Shown piece after piece: positions 33,370 to 43,121 of a DNA stretch of 64,000 nucleotides (within the stretch, counting starts at the first letter, position 1; each line of letters starts with the position of its first letter). Source of the stretch: JAVBSN01 sp031556525 (GTDB lineage: Bacteria; Bacillota; Clostridia; Lachnospirales; Lachnospiraceae); NCBI GenBank assembly GCA_031556525.1, contig JAVBSS010000014.1, positions 75,256 to 139,255 of the forward strand, given 5' to 3'. The translations under genes were made by a program, and so were the position numbers. The notes under the pieces were generated by a model that was given only the letters and a program-made list of their open reading frames with translations, had not been told where the DNA came from and did no database searches.

Positions 33370-36108
33370 TTAATATCTAATATTCTTTTTTCTTAGAATA
33401 TATATTCCTGCTATAGCAATTCCCATTATACATATTACTATTGTTATAGGTGCTTTATCTCCTGTTTTTACTTGTTGATTATCAGTAGTTTTATTTATAT
33501 CACCTGTATTAGATATATCACTACTATCTGTTGTCATTGTTGTATCGTCTGTATTAGTATTTGTTGCATCATCTGTCTCACTGTTTGCTGTGTCACTTTG
33601 ATTATCATCTTGATTCTCATCATTATCTTGAAAATTATTTCTATCATCATCTGTACTACCATTTGAGTTGCCATTTTCATTAACATCTCCAACCTTATAT
33701 AGATAAAAATCATCAATAGTGCCCCAACCATTTGCCTCCATACTCATATAGACTCCTATGGTAATTTCACCATTTTTAACTAATATCTTTTCTATAAGTG
33801 GGGTTTTCCAGTCAGTCCAACCGCTTAATTCAAATGATTTTCTACTTTCATTATTTCCTGTCTTAGCAAATAAATACATGTTTCCATTATTTATATCTCC
33901 ACCTTGAGCTGATACTGAAATATTATAATACCCATCTTCTAAACCAGTTACATTTTGACTTATTGTAAATTCCATAGCCGAATCATTCCAAAAATGCATT
34001 GAATAATTTCCTGTAACTGCATCTGCTAATTTATTTTGTCTATCTACACATTGGAGAGTATCATTAAGATATTCTATATTCCACATACTCATTTCAGGCG
34101 ATTCAAAACTAAAATTACTCACCAGATTTTTAGGCTTAATTGTTAACTTTAGTGTTACTGCTATTCCTTCAGAAGTTCCACTTATAGTATAAGTACCTAT
34201 TCCTTTACTAACTGCTTTATCTACCTCATTAGTATTCCAAGTTACACTTTTCGCTCCTGTTGAACCGTTGTTATATATAACTGTTACTGTTTCTGGTAGG
34301 GTAATTGTATCACCTTGTTCTATAGATAAAGTAATCTCTGATATAGTGTCAACTTTTACATCAGTATATGCTCCTGTATTTACATACTTAAAAACATTTA
34401 AAGAAGCTAGTGGATTACCATTAAAATCAAATAATCCTTGATTGTCAACTGCACTTCCTCCATACCATTTTCCTGCATCTTCTGCATCATATTCTGTTGC
34501 ATAGCTTGAAGCCCAACCAGAACCATATTGTTCCCATTTTGCTTGTCTATCAGCTAAAGTATTTCCTGGTACTGGAATCCATGCTGGTTCCCAATAGAAC
34601 ACTCCTATTCCTGCATCTCCAATACTATTTACTGCGTTAATTACATTTCTAAGTGAATTAGCTTGTCCTTGTACTGTACATGGGTAATCAAGAGTTTGAC
34701 CAACCGACCTTGGTGCTGTATTTTCATGTCCATCACCATCTTCACTTGTGTAGCAATAAGAAGTCTCTGCTACCATAACCTTTTTACCATATGTATCTGC
34801 TACATTTTTCAACACAGATGTTAGATTATTTAATGTTCCATGCCAAAACGGATAATATGATGTTGCAAACACATCATAATCCACGTTATAAGTGTTTAGA
34901 TTTGCTGCTATAGTAGAATATCTTCCTGATGTTTCAGGGTTAGTAAAATGTAAGGCTACTAATATATTACTATCAACATCTCTTACAGCTCTACTTCCTG
35001 CACTAAATATTGCACTCATATTAGCAAAGCCCGTTTCACCACATATAGCACTGTTGGTTTCGTTTCCAACTTGAACCATTCCAATATCAATACCTTGAGC
35101 TCTCATAGCATCTAGGCTATCTTTAGTAAAATTATATACTGCCGTTTCTTTTTCACTTAAACTATAGTTTTTCCAAGCCTTTGGCGCTTCTTGTTTTGCT
35201 GGGTCTGCCCAGAAGTCAGAATAGTGGAAATCCACTAGTAATTTCATGCCATTTGTTGTTGTTCTTTTTCCTATTTCAATAGCCTTGGCTAAATCATTAT
35301 TTCCTCCACCATATCCGTTTCCACTTGAATCATATGGATCATTCCATATTCTAACACGAACATAGTTTACACCTGACTGTGATAAAGTTGTAAATATATC
35401 TTGCTCTTTTCCATTTTCATCGTAGAATACAACTCCGCTGTCTTCCAAAGATATAACACTAGACACATCTACACCTTTAATAAAATCATTACTTAATCCA
35501 GAAACCTTTGTAACAAATATGTCTGCTTTTACAGGATCAGTATTTGTCAGATCACCGGTTCTATAAAGCTTAAGATTGTCAATATCACACCAATAATCAT
35601 TAGGAAATGCACCAGTAATCTTTATTGTTATATTACCATCTTCTGATAGTGTAAATTCATCTGATGTATATGTATTCCAATTATCCCATCCTGTTGTAGG
35701 CATACTTGTTCTTGATAATTCTGTACTTCCATCAACCACTAAGTTTAATACACTTCCTGATTCGCCATCTGTATCTGCTGATACTACATAAGTTCCTGCT
35801 GTTAGGTTTTCTACCCCTATGCTAACTGTAACTTCTGCATTACTTCCCGTATCGTTCCACAAATTAAGGAAATTTGTAGTATTGGCTGACCATTCATTAG
35901 TTCCAACTTTATAGCCATAAAATTCTCCACCACCAATATCAGCAGTATATTCCCACGGCCACATGTAAGCATTTTCGAAATCTCCATTTTCTATAGTGAT
36001 TTCTGTACTAGCTGCTTTAACTTCATATGCATTTATGCTTATCATATTTATACCAAGCAATAATGCCATACTACATGCTATCAAACGTTTTATATTCAAT
36101 TTTTTCAT
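33370..36108 (-). CDS. Surface endo-beta-1,4-galactanase, GH53 with accessory modules
   Basis: A 912-residue exported enzyme cutting beta-1,4-galactan (pectin side chains). Signal peptide 1-33; N-terminal galactose-binding-like carbohydrate module about 35-187; GH53 barrel about 205-580 with acid/base Glu350 (GNETN) and nucleophile Glu448 (VAETSYC); a bacterial Ig-like module about 590-660; a second carbohydrate-binding module about 662-815; Asp/Asn/Thr-rich linker; and a C-terminal VKTGD sequence before one membrane helix and RKKNIRY tail. The end therefore looks like a cell-surface anchor, possibly a non-canonical sortase signal. Last gene of the lacI-binding protein-permease-GH35-GH53 operon, 13 bases after the GH35 gene. 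Confidence 0.93.
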   Translation of the reverse strand: MKKLNIKRLIACSMALLLGINMISINAYEVKAASTEITIENGDFENAYMWPWEYTADIGGGEFYGYKVGTNEWSANTTNFLNLWNDTGSNAEVTVSIGVENLTAGTYVVSADTDGESGSVLNLVVDGSTELSRTSMPTTGWDNWNTYTSDEFTLSEDGNITIKITGAFPNDYWCDIDNLKLYRTGDLTNTDPVKADIFVTKVSGLSNDFIKGVDVSSVISLEDSGVVFYDENGKEQDIFTTLSQSGVNYVRVRIWNDPYDSSGNGYGGGNNDLAKAIEIGKRTTTNGMKLLVDFHYSDFWADPAKQEAPKAWKNYSLSEKETAVYNFTKDSLDAMRAQGIDIGMVQVGNETNSAICGETGFANMSAIFSAGSRAVRDVDSNILVALHFTNPETSGRYSTIAANLNTYNVDYDVFATSYYPFWHGTLNNLTSVLKNVADTYGKKVMVAETSYCYTSEDGDGHENTAPRSVGQTLDYPCTVQGQANSLRNVINAVNSIGDAGIGVFYWEPAWIPVPGNTLADRQAKWEQYGSGWASSYATEYDAEDAGKWYGGSAVDNQGLFDFNGNPLASLNVFKYVNTGAYTDVKVDTISEITLSIEQGDTITLPETVTVIYNNGSTGAKSVTWNTNEVDKAVSKGIGTYTISGTSEGIAVTLKLTIKPKNLVSNFSFESPEMSMWNIEYLNDTLQCVDRQNKLADAVTGNYSMHFWNDSAMEFTISQNVTGLEDGYYNISVSAQGGDINNGNMYLFAKTGNNESRKSFELSGWTDWKTPLIEKILVKNGEITIGVYMSMEANGWGTIDDFYLYKVGDVNENGNSNGSTDDDRNNFQDNDENQDDNQSDTANSETDDATNTNTDDTTMTTDSSDISNTGDINKTTDNQQVKTGDKAPITIVICIMGIAIAGIYILRKKNIRY

Positions 36109-36121
36109 AGTTTAATCTCTC

Positions 36122-38185
36122 CTATAAAATAGCTATATATTCACTTTCTACAGTTACATTTAGCAATTCACAGGCTTTTCCTCCATTCATATCAGGCCAC
36201 TCTTCGATGAACACTTCATCACCTTCATGCAAAGGATATATTTCCATAGTAATGTTTTTAGGATAATTAAAATGTTTCATACTAATTTCAAAGTCATTTG
36301 TTGCCCAAAAATCATCTGTTACATACTCACCATCAATATATAACTTCATCTGATCTCCAACATAGTCTAACTTTACAAAATAGTCACTTGCTTTCTTATC
36401 CACATTAATATTTATCTCATATACAACTTTTTCTTGGTTTTCTGATACTTTTTCGAATGTAGCTACAGCCTCACTGCTCTCAATAATCTTCTTATATATC
36501 CCACAATCATCATTTCCTGATATCTTCTCAAATCCATTTGGTGTAGTAGCTAAATCTGGATATACTTTAAATGTTATCTCATTATTTCTATCTGTAAATT
36601 CAACACCCTTGTCTGTTTTAATTACAGAAGCTGATGATACAAATAAATATTCCTTATCTAATGTTAACTTCCATGAATTAAGAGCCTCTTCTCTAGATAA
36701 TGTAATAATTTTAGTAGTTACATCTCCTTCTAACGTATACGAAGGATCTTCTCTATCACTATAAAACACTACCGAACTATCCTCAGTTCCATAGTTAAGC
36801 TTACATAACGGTGTCGATAGGGCTGACTTTAATAATCCGCCTTCTAATTCCATATTAAATGGATAGAAGAAATATTCTTTATTAGATATATCTATTGCTG
36901 GATATACTATCTCTTCATTTTCTAATACAACATTAAGTTCTACATCCTTATGGTCTGCCATGTCATATCTTCTTTGATAGTTATTAACAAAGATATATCC
37001 ATTCTTTCCATTATGTCTTGTAGATGTTCTAAGATCCGTCAAATTAGTTGGGAATAATGGATTTGCCTCAGGTATAACTGCTGGCATTTCACATATTTCT
37101 TCACCAAAGTCTTCTAAAAATGTTGCTATTAATTTAATCTCTTTAAATGTATCTGTTATTTGTCCATATTGTCTAAGAGGTGCTCTAAAATCATATGACA
37201 TAACAGGCAAATCATTTATAGAACCCGATGCTTTATTCTCTTCTAGAGTTGTTAATATACCTTTAGGATTAGTACCACCATGATACATATAGTATCCTAA
37301 TAGATTAACACCACTTCCAAGCTTAACCATACTCATTGCTCCTATATCACTACTAGTTGCGATTGTTCTTCTATGATGTGTAACTTGAAGTCCACCACCT
37401 AATTCAGCAGTTAAATATGGATACTTTGTTACATCAAATGTTATTCCCTCGCCGATTCCATAATCACTACCAATATTGTGGTCATTTCTTTCATGAGTAA
37501 ATATGTAATTACCACTTGGTTCAATATCGACTATTCTTTGATCCCAAGGTGCATCACAATATCCCCCCATTACAGGTAATAACCCACCAGTCATAGCTCC
37601 ACCCCAGCCTGTAGCTGTATATATTGGAACATCATAACCGATTTCTTTTGCCATATTATATAGACGTATTATATGATTATTTCCTTCATCGCCTGTAAGT
37701 CCTCCACAATGTCCATATTCATTTTCTATTTGAACACCTACAATAGGCCCTTCATCATTTAAAAACAATCCGTCTACTTGTTCATATATTTTCTTATATA
37801 GCTTTTCTATTTCTGCAAAATATGCTTCATCATTTGATCTTACTTCAAAATCTTTATTTAACAGCCAATCAGGAAATCCACCATTTCTTGTCTCAGCATG
37901 ACACCAAGGTCCTATTCTAAGCATTAAGCTTATATCACATTCTTTGCATGCTTCTACAAATGCTTTTAAATCCTTATTTCCTTCAAAGTCATATTGACCC
38001 TCTATCTCTTCATGATGAATCCACAAGACATATGTTGATACAATATCAACTCCGCCTGCTTTCATTTTATATAAAGATTCTTTCCAAAGTTCCTTTGGGT
38101 ATCTTGAGTAATGCATCTCACCCATAATAGGAAACCATGGCTTATCATCCTTTAATATATATTTATTATTATAAGTTAATTTCAT
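36122..38185 (-). CDS. Beta-galactosidase, GH35, cytoplasmic
   Basis: A 687-residue GH35 enzyme without signal peptide, so it acts on imported galacto-oligosaccharides. The barrel begins GEMHYSRYP and carries the acid/base in VQIENEYG (Glu156) and the likely nucleophile in TAELGGG (Glu261). C-terminal beta domains follow. It starts 12 bases after the permease stop. Activity on beta-1,4-galactobiose is inferred from its neighbours, the GH53 galactanase and gal genes. Confidence 0.92.
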   Translation of the reverse strand: MKLTYNNKYILKDDKPWFPIMGEMHYSRYPKELWKESLYKMKAGGVDIVSTYVLWIHHEEIEGQYDFEGNKDLKAFVEACKECDISLMLRIGPWCHAETRNGGFPDWLLNKDFEVRSNDEAYFAEIEKLYKKIYEQVDGLFLNDEGPIVGVQIENEYGHCGGLTGDEGNNHIIRLYNMAKEIGYDVPIYTATGWGGAMTGGLLPVMGGYCDAPWDQRIVDIEPSGNYIFTHERNDHNIGSDYGIGEGITFDVTKYPYLTAELGGGLQVTHHRRTIATSSDIGAMSMVKLGSGVNLLGYYMYHGGTNPKGILTTLEENKASGSINDLPVMSYDFRAPLRQYGQITDTFKEIKLIATFLEDFGEEICEMPAVIPEANPLFPTNLTDLRTSTRHNGKNGYIFVNNYQRRYDMADHKDVELNVVLENEEIVYPAIDISNKEYFFYPFNMELEGGLLKSALSTPLCKLNYGTEDSSVVFYSDREDPSYTLEGDVTTKIITLSREEALNSWKLTLDKEYLFVSSASVIKTDKGVEFTDRNNEITFKVYPDLATTPNGFEKISGNDDCGIYKKIIESSEAVATFEKVSENQEKVVYEININVDKKASDYFVKLDYVGDQMKLYIDGEYVTDDFWATNDFEISMKHFNYPKNITMEIYPLHEGDEVFIEEWPDMNGGKACELLNVTVESEYIAIL

Positions 38186-38197
38186 ATTCCACGACTC

Positions 38198-39034
38198 CTA
38201 TTCCTTAACAGCAGAACCCCCCATTGATGTAATCATAGTCTTTTGAGAAAGAACAAAGAATACAATAAACGGTACAGCTATTAATACAGCTCCTGCTGCA
38301 AAATTAGTAAATTGATTTTTCTTTTCTGTTACAAAGTTATATAGACCTAATGCAAGAGTTTGCATATTTGAAGAACGAAGTACCATCTTAGGGAAGATGT
38401 AATCCATCCAAGGTGCTGTAAAACTTGTAATACCTAAAAATATTATTATTGGTTTCGCAATTGGTAATACAATCTGCCAGAAGATTCTTAAATGATTAGC
38501 TCCATCTATTCTTGCTGCTTCATCTAAGCTCTTTGGAATTGTGTCCATATAGCTCTTAACCATCCAAGTATTATATGGAATATTTCCTGCTAGATATACT
38601 AGTACAAGTCCCCATAGTGTATCTAATCCATTTATACGATATAGAATTACATATACTGCAATCATACCAACGAATGAAGGGAATATTTGAAGTACTAATA
38701 AAGTCATCATCATACCTTTTTTAAGTGGAAATCTGAATCTTGAAAACACATAAGCTCCTAATGATGATATAACTATTGTTCCTGCCGAGGTTGCTACTGC
38801 TATAGTCAATGTATTTCTAAACCATAACAAATAATCTGTATTGTTAAACAAATGTTTAAAATGATCAAATGTTATTCCATCTTTAAACGGTATTATATTT
38901 AATTGTGCAATGTTACTTCCTGGTGCAACCGCTGCACTTAAAACATAAATCAAAGGGTAAATAACAATTAACGAAGTTACAATAAAATATATTAGTATAA
39001 ATGTTTTATTAATTATTTTTCCTGCTTTATTCAT
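38198..39034 (-). CDS. Sugar ABC transporter permease, MalG-like
   Basis: A 278-residue inner-membrane permease with six helices. The ATPase-contact EAA loop is visible as DEAARIDGANHLRIFWQIVLP. Its ATG overlaps the stop of the MalF-like gene (TAATG). C terminus MGGSAVKE is the typical MalG-type ending. Partner of the upstream permease for import of galacto-oligosaccharides. Confidence 0.94.
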   Translation of the reverse strand: MNKAGKIINKTFILIYFIVTSLIVIYPLIYVLSAAVAPGSNIAQLNIIPFKDGITFDHFKHLFNNTDYLLWFRNTLTIAVATSAGTIVISSLGAYVFSRFRFPLKKGMMMTLLVLQIFPSFVGMIAVYVILYRINGLDTLWGLVLVYLAGNIPYNTWMVKSYMDTIPKSLDEAARIDGANHLRIFWQIVLPIAKPIIIFLGITSFTAPWMDYIFPKMVLRSSNMQTLALGLYNFVTEKKNQFTNFAAGAVLIAVPFIVFFVLSQKTMITSMGGSAVKE

Positions 39035-40356
39035 TAGATTTCACCCTCCTTATATGATTTAGTTCTAGCGAAGTTAAATACTGCAAATGGTACTAGTACA
39101 ACAAATATTACAACTGCTATTACTGACGCATAATTGTACTTTAATAATTTTACAGTTAAGTTATATATCCAAGTTACCAATATATCTGTACCACCAGCAC
39201 TAGTAACTGTAGAATCTCCTACGTATGGTCTACCCATAGTTAAGAAGAATATCGCTCCAAAATTATTTATATTATGTGTAAATGACATAATAATAAGTGG
39301 GGCTGTTTGATACATAATTAAAGGTAATGTTATCTTTCTAAATAATTGGAACTTATTTGCTCCATCAATTGTTGCTGCTTCATATACATCATCTGATATA
39401 GCCGTCATAGAACCACTGATTAGTAGCATAAAGTAAGGGAAACCTGCCCATAAGTTAATTAACACACATGTGAACTTAGCAAGCCAAGGATCACTTAACC
39501 ATGGTATTGCATTACTTATAAGTCCTATCTCCATTAACGTTCTATTTACTACACCAAAACTTCCGTTAAGAAGATTTGTCCATATTAACATACTTAGCAC
39601 TGCTGGTACTGCATATGGAAGAACAAAAATGGCTCTAAATACAGGTGTTGTTTTGAACTTACTATCTTTTAATACTACTGCCATTATCATGCCACCAAAG
39701 TAACATGTAAATGTTGCTAGAGCGCCCCATATTAATGTCCATGCTGCAACTCTCCAAAACGCTCCTGCCCATGTTGTACTTCCACCAAACATGGCTATAA
39801 AATTATCAAATCCAACCCAGTCCACTGTATTATTCGGTGGAATATTATTAGGCGATGAGTAATTTGTAAATGCCACACAGGCTGAAAATACTAGAGGAAC
39901 CATTACAAAAAATACTACTAACAAAACTGTTGGTGTTAAACCTAACACTGGAAATGCTTTTCCGAACAAACCACTTAATGCTTGTTTATTATTTTCTATT
40001 GTTCCATCTAGACAAAATCTCTTATATTGATCTAAGGAACTCTTAACAGATAATATATATACCACTATAAATATAGCTAATACTGCTATTATCATTACAC
40101 CATCTATTAGCATAAATATTGAATTATCTCTATCCTTAACCGCTAACTCTGGGTGTGGTTCACCTAGTGTAATTAAATCTATTATTTTTTGAACTATAAA
40201 AGGTGAAAATATTAGCATCACTATCTCCAATAATGCAAATAATAACCCTTTTACATATTGTTTAAAATAAATTATATGTCCTAGCCCCATAAACAAAATT
40301 GATGTTATTAATATCTTTGTCTTTGATGAGCCATCTGTTTTTAAACTGTTTACCAT
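39034..40356 (-). CDS. Sugar ABC transporter permease, MalF-like
   Basis: A 440-residue permease with an N-terminal extension of two or three extra helices, then the transport domain with the EAA loop EAATIDGANKFQLFRKITLP. I choose the ATG at 40356; a GTG four codons upstream is possible. Linked to the MalG-like gene by overlapping stop/start. No ATPase gene occurs in the operon, so a shared MsmX/MsiK-type ATPase encoded elsewhere must energise it. Confidence 0.93.
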   Translation of the reverse strand: MVNSLKTDGSSKTKILITSILFMGLGHIIYFKQYVKGLLFALLEIVMLIFSPFIVQKIIDLITLGEPHPELAVKDRDNSIFMLIDGVMIIAVLAIFIVVYILSVKSSLDQYKRFCLDGTIENNKQALSGLFGKAFPVLGLTPTVLLVVFFVMVPLVFSACVAFTNYSSPNNIPPNNTVDWVGFDNFIAMFGGSTTWAGAFWRVAAWTLIWGALATFTCYFGGMIMAVVLKDSKFKTTPVFRAIFVLPYAVPAVLSMLIWTNLLNGSFGVVNRTLMEIGLISNAIPWLSDPWLAKFTCVLINLWAGFPYFMLLISGSMTAISDDVYEAATIDGANKFQLFRKITLPLIMYQTAPLIIMSFTHNINNFGAIFFLTMGRPYVGDSTVTSAGGTDILVTWIYNLTVKLLKYNYASVIAVVIFVVLVPFAVFNFARTKSYKEGEI

Positions 40357-40381
40357 ATTATTCACCACTCTCTTTTAATAA

Positions 40382-40410
40382 ATATGGGATGTTTATTAAA
40401 CATCCCATAT
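40382..40410 (-). terminator. Intra-operon hairpin between binding protein and permeases
   Basis: Perfect stem ATATGGGATGTTT with its complement around a 3-base loop, followed by ATTAAAAG on the minus strand. Lacking a full T-tract, it may be a partial terminator or an mRNA 3'-end stabiliser that raises binding-protein level over permeases. Confidence 0.65.
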
Positions 40411-40438
40411 AACACACACACTTTAAATAAAAGATACT

Positions 40439-41689
40439 CTATTTTGTAGTAATTGCACTATCACATGCATTTAACTCGGTTTGAACATCTGCTCCATCCC
40501 AGATATTTGCACTTGCTGCATTCATAGCATCCCAGTAAGAACCCATTTCTGGAATTGAAGGCATAGGGAACGCATACTCTAATTGTTGTAAGAAACCTTC
40601 TGCATAAGGGCTATCAACTTCAACATCAATTGAAGGTAGAGAACCTGTTAAGTCGAATCTTAACTGTTGCATTTCATCTGATAATAAGAAGTCTGCAAAT
40701 GCTGCTGCCTCAGTTGGGTAATCAGTATAAGCTGATACAAACATAACTCTTGTTCCTGAGAAAGATGCTGCTGGAGTATCATTTCCTGGAAGACTTGGAA
40801 GTGTAGTAACACCAAAATTAATTCCCGCTTCTTCAAATACTGTTACATTCCATAAACCTGTAATATACATTGCTACATTACCACTTGAAAATGCTGAATC
40901 ACAAATTGAAGTTGTTAAATCTGCTGCTGGTACATTAACTGCTGATCTTAAATCTTGGAATAACTCCATACCTTTTACTGATGCTTCTGAATTAATATTA
41001 GTATTCTCTTGATCAGTTCCTTCTGCACCAAATAATCTATTGTCATCACTTGTTGTAAATATAATTGTGTAATATCCATTTCCTACATCCATTAAGAAAC
41101 CATATTTTCCATTACCTGTATTTGCTGCTGCATATTCTTTTACTTCTTCCCAAGTTGTTGGAACGTCTGCTTCATCAATAATGTCTTTGTTGTAGAATAA
41201 TGCATAAGTCTCTGCTGATACTGGATAACCATACATTGTTCCATCATAAGTTACTGCACTTGTACATGACTCTAATACTTTTGATGCAACATCGTTTGCA
41301 TTAACTGTAGGTAGTACATGTCCACCAGATACTAATTCACCTAACTTATCATGTGGAGCTGCAAATACATCTGCACCAACTCCTGCTGGTCCATCAAGTG
41401 CTATTTGAGTAGTTGTATCACCTAATTCAACATTAACATACTCTATTGTTATATTAGGATACTTCTCTGTGAATTTTTCTCCTGCTTGTCTAATGAATTC
41501 ATCTGGTCCTTCTGACGACTCCCATACTTTCAATGTAATGTCTTCTGTTGTAAGTTCACCTTCCACATTAGTATCAGTATTGTCTGTTTTATCTGTTGTA
41601 TCCTTTGTACTATCAGTTGTTCCACAACCTGTTAATGTCGCCATTACTAAAGCTGTTGCCATAGCCAATGATATAATTTTTCTTCTCAT
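40439..41689 (-). CDS. Sugar-binding lipoprotein of ABC importer
   Basis: A 416-residue extracellular solute-binding protein of the MalE type (family 1). The lipobox is LTGC with lipidated Cys22, followed by a Thr/Asp-rich linker. Conserved segments include KVWESSEGPDEFIRQAGEKF and GYPVSAETYALFYNKDII. It captures oligosaccharides for the two downstream permeases. Its likely ligand is beta-1,4-galacto-oligosaccharide from context only. Starts 22 bases after the lacI-type gene. Confidence 0.93.
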   Translation of the reverse strand: MRRKIISLAMATALVMATLTGCGTTDSTKDTTDKTDNTDTNVEGELTTEDITLKVWESSEGPDEFIRQAGEKFTEKYPNITIEYVNVELGDTTTQIALDGPAGVGADVFAAPHDKLGELVSGGHVLPTVNANDVASKVLESCTSAVTYDGTMYGYPVSAETYALFYNKDIIDEADVPTTWEEVKEYAAANTGNGKYGFLMDVGNGYYTIIFTTSDDNRLFGAEGTDQENTNINSEASVKGMELFQDLRSAVNVPAADLTTSICDSAFSSGNVAMYITGLWNVTVFEEAGINFGVTTLPSLPGNDTPAASFSGTRVMFVSAYTDYPTEAAAFADFLLSDEMQQLRFDLTGSLPSIDVEVDSPYAEGFLQQLEYAFPMPSIPEMGSYWDAMNAASANIWDGADVQTELNACDSAITTK

Positions 41690-41711
41690 TTTTCTTCCTC
41701 CTAAAATAAAA

Positions 41712-42731
41712 TTAATATTTTTTCTTAGACTTCTTAGTCGAATCTTTAATTACAAGTTCATATCCAAGTCTTGTTTTGTTTTTAACTTCTACTCCTTGTA
41801 TATGTTCTAATAGAACTCTACAAGCTGCTACTCCTAATTCTCTAACGTTAAACTGTACCGAAGTAATTGGTGGATTATGATTTTCAAGAAATGCACTATT
41901 GTAAAATGAAGCAACTTTTATATCATCTGGGATACTATATCCATCTTCATTTAGTCTTCTAAGTACATGACTACATATCATATCATCCATACAGAGTATA
42001 CAATCTGCTCCAGCTCTCATAATATCATCAACTGCTTTTTCAATAAGAATCTTTGAAGTTGCATTTAGATGTATGAGGTTATTATTCACTGACATTCCAT
42101 ATTTTATTAGAGATTTTTCATATCCATTGTACCTCTTCCTACTTACAATATGGTCCATATTGCCACCTATAAGAGCTATTCTTTCCATACCTTGCATTAT
42201 CAATAACGAAGTTAATTCTTCACAAGCCTCTGTGTGATTATTATCAATCTGAATCATACTTTCATCATCGCTGCTTCCAATTACAACAAATGGCATGTCA
42301 CTTGATTTCAAAAATGTCGCCGGCAAATCGTTTAATAAGGATCTCGTTAGTATAACTGCATCAACTTTACGATTATTCACAACTCTTATTAATTGATTAA
42401 TGTCATCTTCTTCAACCGTAATAACTACCACGTCATAATCAACGCTAGAAGCCATTTCACATATACCGATTAAACAACTTTGAAAAAAAGGAATTTCAAT
42501 TAAATTAGTATCTGCCGGAAGAACCATTCCTATATTAAATGTTTTTGATTCTGCCAAACCTTTTGCCATAACATTCGGTTTGTAATTACAATCCTTAATA
42601 TAGTCATTTATTTTATTCCTAGTCTCTTCACCAATTCTTCCCTTACCAGATAGTGCTCTTGAAATAGTTGTTTTTGAATATCCCAATTCCCTAGCAATAT
42701 CTTCAATGGTAATTCTTTTGTTATTATCCAT
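41712..42731 (-). CDS. LacI family transcriptional regulator of the galactan operon
   Basis: A 339-residue repressor. The N-terminal helix-turn-helix reads TIEDIARELGYSKTTISRALSGKGRIGEETR with hinge NYKPNVMAKGL, followed by a periplasmic-binding-like sensor domain. First gene of the operon that continues with the binding protein, permeases, GH35 and GH53. AGGAGAG precedes the ATG. Six TTGCGCAA-like boxes upstream suggest that it represses its own operon until a galactoside binds. Confidence 0.93.
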   Translation of the reverse strand: MDNNKRITIEDIARELGYSKTTISRALSGKGRIGEETRNKINDYIKDCNYKPNVMAKGLAESKTFNIGMVLPADTNLIEIPFFQSCLIGICEMASSVDYDVVVITVEEDDINQLIRVVNNRKVDAVILTRSLLNDLPATFLKSSDMPFVVIGSSDDESMIQIDNNHTEACEELTSLLIMQGMERIALIGGNMDHIVSRKRYNGYEKSLIKYGMSVNNNLIHLNATSKILIEKAVDDIMRAGADCILCMDDMICSHVLRRLNEDGYSIPDDIKVASFYNSAFLENHNPPITSVQFNVRELGVAACRVLLEHIQGVEVKNKTRLGYELVIKDSTKKSKKKY

Positions 42732-42751
42732 ATTGCTCTCCTTTTCTCATT

Positions 42752-43040
42752 TTGCGCAATCGGTTGTTCTGTAGTCTTAGTATATCATCGTATAGTATTT
42801 GTAGTCAATCAACAAATATTCTAATGTTTTTTTCGATTTTATATTCATATTGCACAATTTATTACCATTTGCGCTTATTTTGTTGTTCACTATATTGCGC
42901 AACTTGATTAAATCTTATTTTTATGCTAACTTATTATGTAAAGTTCCTTGTATTTTCAATGGTTTGATTGATTTTATTACATAATACAACCTAAGTACAG
43001 TATATCTTACACCCCTATATTGCGCAACCATTTTGCGCAA
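42752..43040. promoter_or_regulatory. Cluster of six TTGCGCAA-type operator boxes
   Basis: Exact palindromes TTGCGCAA at 42752, 42895, 43020 and 43033; variants TTGCACAA at 42850 and TTGCGCTT at 42869. The central CG within an inverted repeat is typical of LacI-family operators. The first box lies just downstream of the promoter at 42779-42808; the others are upstream over 230 bases. The exact motif is not seen elsewhere in the window. Apart from the promoter and gltBD terminator, nothing else is seen in this 390-base gap. Confidence 0.75.
42779..42808 (-). promoter_or_regulatory. Promoter of the galactan operon
   Basis: Minus strand TTGACT, 18 bases, TATACT. The start point would be near 42772, with one TTGCGCAA box (42752-42759) in the early transcribed region, a position suited to repression. 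Confidence 0.65.
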
Positions 43041-43049
43041 CTTTGTAGC

Positions 43050-43094
43050 AAAAAGAGCCTAAAACTCATATTTTTTTGATTTCTAAGCTCTTTT
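43050..43094 (-). terminator. Terminator of gltBD
   Basis: Minus strand AAAAGAGCTTAGAAA pairs with TTTTAGGCTCTTTT, 28 bases after the gltD stop. Confidence 0.75.
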
Positions 43095-43121
43095 ACTCAT
43101 ATATTAATCATTATAATTGAA

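Noticed and set aside
33472..33731. Small frames over the C-terminal region of the galactanase
   Set aside because: Low-complexity Asp/Asn/Thr codons produce open frames on both strands; no start signals.
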